A program made the translations under genes and the position numbers. A DNA stretch of 64,000 nt from assembly GCA_039208375.1 (NCBI GenBank), contig JBCCRC010000004.1, positions 14,832 to 78,831 of the forward strand. Direction: 5' to 3'. The stretch comes from JANQPC01 sp039208375 (lineage in GTDB: Bacteria; Pseudomonadota; Alphaproteobacteria; Rhodobacterales; Rhodobacteraceae). The notes below the pieces were generated by a model, which made no database searches, was not told where the DNA came from, and saw nothing but the letters and a program-made list of their open reading frames with translations. Within the stretch, counting starts at the first letter, position 1; every line of letters starts with the position of its first letter. Below are positions 56,947-64,000 of the stretch, piece after piece.

Positions 56947-58077
56947 GTGGAGATTGAGGTGACGCAACGCGAGCGCGCGCTCTTGCCGGATTACCTGCGC
57001 CTGATTGCGCTTTTCGGCATTGTGATCGTCAACGTGCAGTTCATCGCCTTTTCGGTGTTCGAAGAGTTCGATCCAACCCTTGGCGGGAGCGTCGCCGATA
57101 TCATGACGCTTTGGGCGGTCAACGCCCTAGCGATGCTCAGAACCTATGGCCTATTCTCCTTCATGCTCGGCGTGGGCCTGGGCTTTCTGATGCGCTCTGC
57201 CGCCCGGCGCAGCCTGCCGTTCGGGCGGATCTATCGCAACCGGATGATCGCGCTCGGGCTTCTGGGCGTGGCGCATGGATGCCTGTTCTTTCCCGGCGAT
57301 ATCCTCACGACCTATGCGGTCACCGGCGCGATCCTGTATCTGTTCCGCGATTGGCCGGTGGGCCGCCTTGTGCGGGTGGGGGCGGCGCTTCTGGTGTTGC
57401 AAACGATCCTGGCGCTGCCGCTGATGCTGATCCCGTCGGAGCCGATTGATGACTTCATCGCCATTGAGCAGGCGACCCTTTCGGCAGGCACGCTCGTCGA
57501 AACCATCATCTATCGAAGCATGGGTTTCGCCATCACCTTCCCCTTCATCCTCTTTGCCCAGGGGATCGCCGCGCTGGGCTGGTTCTGCCTTGGGCTCGCG
57601 GCCGTGAAATCGGGGATGATCGACAATGCCGCCCACCCTCTGTGGCGTCGGGCCCGGCGGCTCTGCCTGCTGCCCGGTGTTGGCTTAAGCATTATCGGGG
57701 AGGGGCTTTGGCTGTGGGGCGGCGCTTGGCAGGGTGCGTTGCTCAGCCTCATGGTCGCCCCGATCGCCACCCTTGGCTACCTTGGCCTGATTGCCCTGAT
57801 CGCGCGCCCGCCCGGACCGATCTTGGCACGCGCCCTTGCGGCGGGGGGATCGAGCCTGAGCGTTTACCTCGGCCAGTCGATTGTCCTCTCTACAGTCTTT
57901 TCTGCTTATGGGCTTGGGCTCTGGAACGCGGTTGATCGGTTTTCCGCCACGGCCATTGCCGTTCTCGTCACAATCGTGCTGATTGCTTTCGTGTCGCTCT
58001 GGCGCACCCGCTTCGTGCTCGGGCCTTTTGAGTGGGTGTTGCGGCGGATAACCTATGCGGGCGTGCGCGCACCCTAA
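56947..58077 (+). CDS. DUF418 multi-pass membrane protein
   Basis: 376 residues from GTG 56947, 9-10 membrane helices. Family marks: RLIALFGIVIVNVQFIAF (opening), LRTYGLFSFMLGVGLGF, RNRMIALGLLGVAHGCLFFP and GDILTTYAVTGAILY, then the C-terminal DUF418 block SLSVYLGQSIVLSTVFSAYG and LGPFEWVLRRITY. These proteins are likely acyltransferase-3-like transporters or modifiers of envelope lipids or polymers; no function shown. The stop overlaps that of cobT by 4 bases (CTAA). Confidence 0.85.
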   Translation: MEIEVTQRERALLPDYLRLIALFGIVIVNVQFIAFSVFEEFDPTLGGSVADIMTLWAVNALAMLRTYGLFSFMLGVGLGFLMRSAARRSLPFGRIYRNRMIALGLLGVAHGCLFFPGDILTTYAVTGAILYLFRDWPVGRLVRVGAALLVLQTILALPLMLIPSEPIDDFIAIEQATLSAGTLVETIIYRSMGFAITFPFILFAQGIAALGWFCLGLAAVKSGMIDNAAHPLWRRARRLCLLPGVGLSIIGEGLWLWGGAWQGALLSLMVAPIATLGYLGLIALIARPPGPILARALAAGGSSLSVYLGQSIVLSTVFSAYGLGLWNAVDRFSATAIAVLVTIVLIAFVSLWRTRFVLGPFEWVLRRITYAGVRAP

Positions 58078-59951
58078 CCCGCTTTCCGCATCCCGACGAT
58101 CCGCGCCCGGGCGCGGGGATCACTGTCGAAAAGCCCCGCAAGCTGTTCGGTCATCGCGCCCGCCAACTGTTCCACATCCGTAATCGTCACAGCGCGGTCG
58201 TAATACCGCGTCACATCGTGGCCGATCCCGATGGCGATCAATTCCACCGCCTTTCGGCGTTCAACCATCGCGATCACATCGCGCAGGTGCTTTTCGAGGT
58301 AGTTTGCGGGGTTCACTGACAGCGTTGAATCGTCCACCGGCGCGCCATCGGAAATCACCATCAGGATCTTGCGCGCCTCCGCGCGGCCCTGCACGCGCCG
58401 ATGCGCCCATTCCAGCGCCTCGCCATCGATGTTTTCCTTCAGAAGTCCCTCTTTCATCATTAGGCCAAGGTTGTCCCGGGTTCGTCGCCAGGGCGCATCC
58501 GCGGACTTGTAGACGATGTGGCGCAGATCGTTCAGCCGGCCTGGCTGCTGCGGGCGGCCCGCCTTGAGCCACGCTTCGCGGGCCTGGCCGCCCTTCCACG
58601 CGCGGGTGGTGAAGCCGAGGATTTCGACCTTAACCTGGCAACGCTCGAGCGTGCGCGCGAGTACATCGGCGCAGATCGCGGCGATGGAAATCGGGCGCCC
58701 CCGCATCGATCCCGAATTGTCGAGCAGGAGCGTGACGACCGTATCGCGAAACTCGGTATCTTTCTCTACTTTGAACGACAGCGGCGTGGTGGGGTTCGCA
58801 ACAACGCGGGCAAGTCGCCCGGCATCAAGGATGCCTTCTTCGCGATCGAACTCCCAACTCCGGCTTTGCTGCGCCTGTAGCCGGCGCTGGAGCTTGTTGG
58901 CCAGGCGCGAGACCGCGCCTTTCAGCGGCTCAAGCTGCTGATCGAGATAGGCGCGCAGACGTTCAAGCTCTGCCGGCTCCGCCAGATCCTCTGCATGGAT
59001 TTCTTCATCGAAATCTGAGTTGTAGACAACATAGTTCGGGTCGGCTTCACTGATGGGCGGCGGGGGCGGCGGCTCAAGCGGGGCCTCGCCTTCGGGCAGT
59101 TCGGCCTCGTCGCCCAGCTCCACATCAGCCAAATCGTCGGCTGAGATCTGTGCCTGAGCGGCGTCCTGCTCCTGTTCCTGGCTTTGGTCGGGGTTGGCTT
59201 CGGCCTCGTCACTCTCATCGCTGTCATCGCCCTGGCTGTCTGTGTTGTCCTGCTCTTCGCTGGCATCGTCAGACTGATCTTCGGCCGGCTCATCCTCTGA
59301 ATCGGGGTCGTCGCCCAGCTGGTCGCCATAGCCCAGATCATCGATGATCTGGCGGGCGAAACGGGCGAAGGCAGCTTGATCGGCAAGCGTGCCAGAAAGG
59401 TTTTCGAGCGTCGCGCCCGCCTGATCCTCGATGAACCCGCGCCATAGCTCCAGCACATTGTCGGCGCCCGTGGGCAGGTCGCGCCCGGTGGCGAGGTGGC
59501 GGATCATGTAACCCGCAGCCGCGGCAAGCGGAGCCTCCGAAGCTTCGCGGATTTGCCCATAGCCCTTACGCTCAGCCTGGGCCGCGATCTTGGCATCGAT
59601 GTTGCCGGCCGTTCCGGGCATCTCGCGCGCGCCCATCGCCTCGCAGCGCGCGGCTTCCATCGAATCGTAAAGGTCCCGCGCCATCTGGCCCGAAGGCTCG
59701 TAGCGGCTGAAGGTCTTCTCGTCGTGATACTTTCGGCGGAGCGCGAAGGCATCCGCTGTGCCGCGCGCCAGCAGCACCTCCTCGCGCGTCATCCGGCGGG
59801 AAACCTGGGGCAGGCGGATCTGATCGGAATTCATGCCCGGGGGATCGACCGAATAGGTGACGCCCACTTCTGGGTCGTCCGCGATCACGCGTGTGGCTTC
59901 GGCGAGCGCCTTCTTGAACGGATCGGCAGGGTTATCGGATGTTGGGCTCAT
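58074..59951 (-). CDS. cobT: aerobic cobaltochelatase subunit CobT
   Basis: 625 residues. An N-terminal helical part (RLPQVSRRMTREEVLLARG) precedes an acidic low-complexity stretch (about 211-290, rich in Asp, Glu, Gln, Ser), a polyproline run (PPPPPP near 294), and a von Willebrand A domain with the MIDAS motif LLLDNSGSMRGRP (Asp411, Ser413, Ser415). CobT binds the AAA+ ring of CobS to drive cobalt insertion into hydrogenobyrinic acid diamide by CobN (aerobic B12 route). It follows cobS by 19 bases. cobN is not in the window. Confidence 0.95.
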   Translation of the reverse strand: MSPTSDNPADPFKKALAEATRVIADDPEVGVTYSVDPPGMNSDQIRLPQVSRRMTREEVLLARGTADAFALRRKYHDEKTFSRYEPSGQMARDLYDSMEAARCEAMGAREMPGTAGNIDAKIAAQAERKGYGQIREASEAPLAAAAGYMIRHLATGRDLPTGADNVLELWRGFIEDQAGATLENLSGTLADQAAFARFARQIIDDLGYGDQLGDDPDSEDEPAEDQSDDASEEQDNTDSQGDDSDESDEAEANPDQSQEQEQDAAQAQISADDLADVELGDEAELPEGEAPLEPPPPPPISEADPNYVVYNSDFDEEIHAEDLAEPAELERLRAYLDQQLEPLKGAVSRLANKLQRRLQAQQSRSWEFDREEGILDAGRLARVVANPTTPLSFKVEKDTEFRDTVVTLLLDNSGSMRGRPISIAAICADVLARTLERCQVKVEILGFTTRAWKGGQAREAWLKAGRPQQPGRLNDLRHIVYKSADAPWRRTRDNLGLMMKEGLLKENIDGEALEWAHRRVQGRAEARKILMVISDGAPVDDSTLSVNPANYLEKHLRDVIAMVERRKAVELIAIGIGHDVTRYYDRAVTITDVEQLAGAMTEQLAGLFDSDPRARARIVGMRKAG

Positions 59952-59970
59952 GGCGAAAGGCCCATGGCCG

Positions 59971-60957
59971 CTACCCCGCGCTCATCGAGACGGCGCTTTC
60001 AGGCAGCTCCTCGTCAAAGCAGCGCTGGTAGAACTCCGCCACCGTCTGCCGTTCCAGCTCATCGCATTTGTTGAGGAACGTCAGGCGGAACGCATAGCCG
60101 AGCGAGCGAAAGATTTCCGCATTCTGCGCCCAGGCGATCACGGTGCGCGGGCTCATCACGGTGGAGAGATCGCCGTTCATGAAGGCAGTGCGCGTCAGAT
60201 CGGCCACGGTAACCATCTGGCTCACCGTCTGGCGGCCCTTCTCGGTGTTGTAATGCGGGCATTTGGCCAGCACGATCGCGGCCTCCGCATCGTGGCTGAG
60301 GTAGTTCAGCGTGGCCACAAGGCTCCACCGATCCATCTGGCCCTGGTTGATCTGCTGGGTGCCGTGATAGAGGCCCGTCGTATCGCCCAGCCCCACGGTG
60401 TTTGCGGTGGCGAAGAGGCGGAAATACTTGTGCGGCGTGATCACCTCGTTCTGATCAAGCAGCGTGAGCTTGCCATCGGTCTCCAGCACACGCTGGATCA
60501 CGAACATCACATCCGCACGGCCCGCATCGTATTCATCGAACACGATCGCGGTGGCGTTGCGCAGCGCCCAGGGCAGTATGCCCTCCTGAAACTCGGTGAT
60601 CTGCTTGCCGTCGCGCAGCTTGATCGCATCTTTGCCGATCAGATCGATCCGGCTGATATGGCTGTCGAGGTTTACCCGCACGCAGGGCCAGTTCAACCGC
60701 GCGGCGACTTGTTCGATATGGGTAGATTTCCCAGTCCCGTGGTAGCCCTGGATCATCACACGGCGGTTGTGGCTGAACCCGGCGAGGATGGCGAGCGTGG
60801 TATCCGGGTCAAACTTGTAGGTCGGGTCAAGTTCGGGCACGCGTTCGCTTGGCTCGGAAAAGCCGCGCACATTCATCTCACTGTCGATCCCGAAGACCTC
60901 GCGCACGGAGATGTCTTCGGTGGGTTTTGCACCCTGGTCCAAGCTGCCGTCTGCCAT
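59971..60957 (-). CDS. cobS: aerobic cobaltochelatase subunit CobS
   Basis: 328 residues from ATG 60957. AAA+ ATPase with Walker A QGYHGTGKSTHIEQ (71-79), Walker B AIVFDEYDAGRADVMFVI, and sensor segment FRLFATANTVGLGDTTGLYH (20 residues). The N-terminus carries the usual SVREVFGIDSEMNVRGFSE. It forms the ATPase ring with CobT in the cytoplasm and works with CobN. The frame continues 186 codons upstream without family similarity, so the ATG at 60957 is preferred. cobS-cobT form a pair on the minus strand. Confidence 0.96.
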   Translation of the reverse strand: MADGSLDQGAKPTEDISVREVFGIDSEMNVRGFSEPSERVPELDPTYKFDPDTTLAILAGFSHNRRVMIQGYHGTGKSTHIEQVAARLNWPCVRVNLDSHISRIDLIGKDAIKLRDGKQITEFQEGILPWALRNATAIVFDEYDAGRADVMFVIQRVLETDGKLTLLDQNEVITPHKYFRLFATANTVGLGDTTGLYHGTQQINQGQMDRWSLVATLNYLSHDAEAAIVLAKCPHYNTEKGRQTVSQMVTVADLTRTAFMNGDLSTVMSPRTVIAWAQNAEIFRSLGYAFRLTFLNKCDELERQTVAEFYQRCFDEELPESAVSMSAG

Positions 60958-61146
60958 GATCTGTCCTTGTCGCGCAGGGCGGTTGGGTTGCCCGCTCCGC
61001 CGGGGGGTGTGGTGCATCAAATCGGGCAGAAGGGCAAGTGTACCGGGTGGCCGCTTTGTCGCAAAGCTCACGAAAGCGGGCGCAGGCGTGATTCGGCTCA
61101 AAAGGAGCGCGCTGCTAGGGTGCGTTGGGGATGAAGGAGACGGGCG

Positions 61147-61623
61147 ATGAACCGACGTGACTTTTTGGGCTCTGCCGCGGCGCTTCCTGCGCTGGGCTTC
61201 ATGCTGGGCACGAGTGGCGCAGCCCAAGCCAGCGGGTTTGAAATTACGCGCACAGACGCGGAATGGCGCGCAATGCTGAGCCGCGAAGAATACCGCGTGA
61301 TGCGGCAGGAGGGCACGGAGCGCCCGTTTTCCAGCCCACTCGATAAGAACTATGCCGATGGCACATACCACTGCCGTGGCTGTGAGCTCGCGCTTTACGC
61401 GTCTGACCACAAGTACGACAGCGGCACGGGATGGCCCTCGTTCTGGCAAGCGCTGCCAGACGCGGTACGCACCAAGCCCGACCGGAAATTCCTGCGCGTG
61501 CGCACGGAAGTGCATTGCCGGCGCTGCGGGTCACACCTGGGCCATATCTTTGATGACGGGCCTGCCCCAACGGGCAAGCGCCACTGTCTGAACGGCGTGA
61601 GCCTCGTCTTCCGCGCCGCCTGA
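61147..61623 (+). CDS. msrB: Tat-exported peptide methionine (R)-S-oxide reductase
   Basis: 158 residues. A twin-arginine signal (MNRRDFLGSAAALPALGFML) predicts export, unlike cytoplasmic MsrB. The MsrB fold has the zinc cysteines CRGC (76, 79) and CRRC (124, 127), GTGWPSFWQAL, HLGHIFDDGPAPTGKRHC and catalytic Cys147 in HCLNGVSLVF. It reduces methionine-R-sulfoxide in periplasmic proteins. No second resolving Cys outside the zinc pairs is seen, so an external reductant must help. It is divergent from cobS. Confidence 0.94.
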   Translation: MNRRDFLGSAAALPALGFMLGTSGAAQASGFEITRTDAEWRAMLSREEYRVMRQEGTERPFSSPLDKNYADGTYHCRGCELALYASDHKYDSGTGWPSFWQALPDAVRTKPDRKFLRVRTEVHCRRCGSHLGHIFDDGPAPTGKRHCLNGVSLVFRAA

Positions 61624-61684
61624 CCTAAACGCTCTTCGGGGCCGCCGCACGCAGTAAGAGGCTAAGAGTGTCGGCGCCGTTGTC

Positions 61685-63991
61685 CTATGCCGCTTCGGCC
61701 GAATGCGCGCTGCTGCTTTCCAACCGGAAGGTGGCCAAAAGCTCCCGCATATGCGCGGCCTGCTCGCTCAACCGGCCTGAGTTTTCGCGGCTTTGATCGG
61801 CGAGCGCTGCATTCTTCTGGGTGATCACGTCAAGCTGTGTGATCGCCGCCGTTACCTCGCCCACGCCCACGGCCTGCTCGCGAGCGGTGGTGGTAAGCTC
61901 CTGCATCCGTTCCGCCATCTCTCGCACCCCGGCCATGATCTCATCCAGCGTCCGGCCCGCTTCTTCCACGAGGTCGACGCCCTTTTTCACCTGATCGGAA
62001 CTTTCGTCGATCAGGGTTTTGATGTCCTGGCTGGCCTCGCCAGAGCGCTGAGCGAGGGCGCGCACCTCGGTGGCCACCACCGCAAAGCCCTTGCCTGCGC
62101 TGCCCGCCCGCGCGGCTTCGACCGACGCGTTCAGCGCCAGCAGGTTGGTTTGAAATGCGATCCCGTCGATCACGCTCACAATTTCGGTGATCCGGTTGGA
62201 TGCATCACGGATATCGCCCATCGCCTCGACCGCGGATGACACAACGCGGCCCGCCGCATCCACCCGTTCTGAGGTTTCAGAGGCGAAGCTTGCGGCATTC
62301 GTCGCCCCCTCCGCGCTTGATTTTGCAGAGGCGGATATCTCTTCCATCGCAGCAGAGGTCTCTTCGAGCGACGCCGCCTGCTGTTCCGCGCGGCGCGCAA
62401 GTTCACCGCTGTTGTTACTTAGTTCCTGGCTGCTGCGGCTCACGCCGTCGCTTTGGCCCGACACTTCGCGCACGAGATGCGCAAGGTTAGTGACGGTGCC
62501 GTTCACATCTTCTTTCAGCTGCGCGAAGAGACCCTCGAAACTGCCTGTGACGCGTTCACTGAGATCCCCGGTGGCGAGGCGGCCGAGGACGCGCGCAGTT
62601 TCCTTTACGCCAATCTCGACATTGGACACGAGCGCATTGATTGCATCGGCTAGCTTGCGCAACTCGGGCTCGTCGAACTGCGCTTCGATCCGGCGCGAGA
62701 AATCGCCGCGCGCGCCCGCTTGAACCACATCGCCCACCGCGGCGCTGAGATCCTTGATCATCTTTTGGCGCTCTTCCTCAACCCTGGCCTGGCGCTCGGC
62801 CTCGGCCTGAGCAATTTGGGCGGCTTGCCTTTTTTCCAATTCGGCGCGCTTCACCTCCTCGGCACGCTGCACTTCCGCAAGGCGCTTCGTCTCCCGGGCC
62901 GTATCGCGGAAGACTTCCAGCGCCCGGGCAATCTGGCCCACCTCTGTCTCGCGCTCTGTTGCTGTGACGTCGATGTCCAGCACGCCATCGGCGAGCTGTT
63001 GCATTTCTGCGATTGAGGTTTCGATTTCACCGGCAACCTGCCGCGTCATGAAGCGCACAAGCAGCAGGCTCCCGACGGTTGCGCCTGTGAGTACCGCAAC
63101 CAGAATGACAATAACGATCAAAGCGGTCTGTTCCGCGTTTGCGCTGATTAGGCGCTGTGTTTCCACGGCCTCCTCAACGATTTGTTCGTTATCATCAGTC
63201 GTGAGTTGGCCAATACGATCGAGATCACGACGTGCCGCATTCCGAACGAGAATCGCATCGCGCGCCGCACGAACCTGACCTTCGTACTCTTGCAGCGAAG
63301 TGACGATGTCGTCCGCGATGACCTTCCGTTGGCCGTTGTTGACAACGGCCGCCACATCCTTGGCCCATGCCGTTGTGCGATCCAGTTCCAGACTGGAGGT
63401 GTTGAAGTCGGCTTCTGTGTTCGTGAGGAGAAATCGCTCCAACGCGATCTTGGAGTTCAGGAAGGCGCGGGTCATATCTGCTATGCCAATTCGGGCGCGT
63501 TCGTTACTGTCAAACACCAGCAGGCTTTCAAGCTCTCCTGCCTTCGCCAAAACGTTTTCGGCGCTGGCACGCAGGGTACGTACTTCCCGCTCCCGAACTG
63601 CCTGCATAGCTTCAGCCTCACCGAAGCGCTCTAGGAACAAATCCACGTCCTCAAGAACCTTGTCAGCTATAGCGATTGTTTTGACATCATCGGCAAAGAG
63701 CGTCTCGAAGCGACCCCTGCTCTCGATCACTTCGCCAAGGTTCTGCCTGACCTCGTTCGCGTTCTCGGCCGTTGGGTTCCTGCGATAGGTAAGCTGAGCG
63801 ACGTTGGCTTCAAACAAGTCTTCGGCAACCTCGTTGGCCAGCAAAACCTTGCCGCTAGCGTCCGAATATTGCTGCAGCAAGGACGACAGACGCATCGTTG
63901 CGAAAACGCCCATCGCACCCGTCACCACCAGCGCGGCGATGAGGACAATTGCTATGAAGTTGATCCGTTTGAGGATGCTCCAGTTCGACAC
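61685..63991 (-). CDS. methyl-accepting chemotaxis protein
   Basis: 768 residues; the start lies 9 bases inside the right edge. A membrane helix (FIAIVLIAALVVTGAMGVFA) and a helical periplasmic sensor (about 35-285) are followed by a second helix (TALIVIVILVAVLTGATVGS), a HAMP domain, a charged coiled coil (about 365-420: ETKRLAEVQRAEEVKRAELE, EKRQAAQIAQAEAERQARVE) and a second HAMP-like part before the signalling tip (GIAFQTNLLALNASVEAARA). No C-terminal CheR-binding pentapeptide (NWETF type) is present. It senses an unknown ligand and signals to CheA/CheW. The FliM-like gene is about 20 kb away. Confidence 0.94.
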   Translation of the reverse strand: MSNWSILKRINFIAIVLIAALVVTGAMGVFATMRLSSLLQQYSDASGKVLLANEVAEDLFEANVAQLTYRRNPTAENANEVRQNLGEVIESRGRFETLFADDVKTIAIADKVLEDVDLFLERFGEAEAMQAVREREVRTLRASAENVLAKAGELESLLVFDSNERARIGIADMTRAFLNSKIALERFLLTNTEADFNTSSLELDRTTAWAKDVAAVVNNGQRKVIADDIVTSLQEYEGQVRAARDAILVRNAARRDLDRIGQLTTDDNEQIVEEAVETQRLISANAEQTALIVIVILVAVLTGATVGSLLLVRFMTRQVAGEIETSIAEMQQLADGVLDIDVTATERETEVGQIARALEVFRDTARETKRLAEVQRAEEVKRAELEKRQAAQIAQAEAERQARVEEERQKMIKDLSAAVGDVVQAGARGDFSRRIEAQFDEPELRKLADAINALVSNVEIGVKETARVLGRLATGDLSERVTGSFEGLFAQLKEDVNGTVTNLAHLVREVSGQSDGVSRSSQELSNNSGELARRAEQQAASLEETSAAMEEISASAKSSAEGATNAASFASETSERVDAAGRVVSSAVEAMGDIRDASNRITEIVSVIDGIAFQTNLLALNASVEAARAGSAGKGFAVVATEVRALAQRSGEASQDIKTLIDESSDQVKKGVDLVEEAGRTLDEIMAGVREMAERMQELTTTAREQAVGVGEVTAAITQLDVITQKNAALADQSRENSGRLSEQAAHMRELLATFRLESSSAHSAEAA

Positions 63992-64000
63992 AATCCGCTC

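Noticed and set aside
1..64000. CRISPR arrays, insertion sequences, prophage genes, defence islands
   Set aside because: No regularly spaced repeats, transposase, integrase, Cas, restriction or toxin-antitoxin genes were recognised anywhere in the window.

Overview
The window is a high-GC chromosomal segment of an alphaproteobacterium, most likely of the Rhodobacteraceae (Rhodobacter/Roseobacter group). Supporting signs are a tRNA-His with A73 and no G(-1), a RibBX-type riboflavin protein with a dead cyclohydrolase half, the order rluD-rpoH with an intact RpoH box, aerobic cobaltochelatase genes cobS-cobT, the mmcB DNA-repair gene, a ligase/exonuclease damage-response pair, and several small conserved proteins typical of that family. 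There is no rRNA, prophage, insertion sequence or CRISPR array. Almost all of the sequence is ordinary, tightly packed core-type genes, often with 4-base overlaps.

Layout. 1-2988: capsule-export operon kpsS > kpsD/wza-like > kpsC (minus, running off the left edge). 3116-9647: a riboflavin/nusB cluster (ribE, hypothetical, ribBX, ribH, nusB) split by an arsenic cassette: an ArsR-ArsC fusion, a GAPDH and the MFS exporter ArsJ. GAPDH makes 1-arseno-3-phosphoglycerate and ArsJ exports it. 9695-12249: secreted alkaline phosphatase, small membrane protein, glutathione transferase. 12928-15366: rpoH, rluD and a divergent membrane protein. 15488-24813: metallophosphoesterase, ATP-grasp protein, tRNA-His, MarR-GNAT fusion, exported proteins, mmcB, a MarR regulator, an exported NTF2-like protein, an APH-like kinase, a probable 6S RNA gene and a Gfo/Idh/MocA dehydrogenase. 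24907-31453: Kef-type antiporter, oligoendopeptidase F, ATP-dependent DNA ligase and its exonuclease.

31593-36884 is a complete branched-chain-amino-acid-type ABC transporter (binding protein, two permeases, two ATPases; minus). It is divergent from 37101-41913, a sensory module: an XRE/short-chain-acyl regulator, a single-domain response regulator, a small membrane protein and a histidine kinase fused to a sodium/solute-symporter domain. Then come a FliM/FliN C-domain protein, a small phosphatase-like protein, a set of small ORFs behind an FNR-type promoter, a fatty-acid-oxidation multifunctional enzyme, tRNA-Leu(UAA), metG, an FAD-linked dehydrogenase, a ClC channel, aminopeptidase P, a DUF418 protein, cobT, cobS, a Tat-exported MsrB and a chemotaxis receptor at the right edge.

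Most interesting points: (1) the arsenic cassette inserted in the rib-nusB cluster, with a regulator-reductase fusion that appears to be translated from a leaderless transcript; (2) an acyl-CoA-type HTH regulator carrying a histidine-kinase DHp-like segment that closely resembles the DHp helix of the kinase encoded three genes downstream; (3) an FNR/Crp-family class II promoter driving small uncharacterised ORFs; (4) a 163-nt 6S-like RNA with a well-formed promoter; (5) three unrelated convergent gene pairs joined by the same CTAA stop overlap. No clearly new defence or mobile system was seen.
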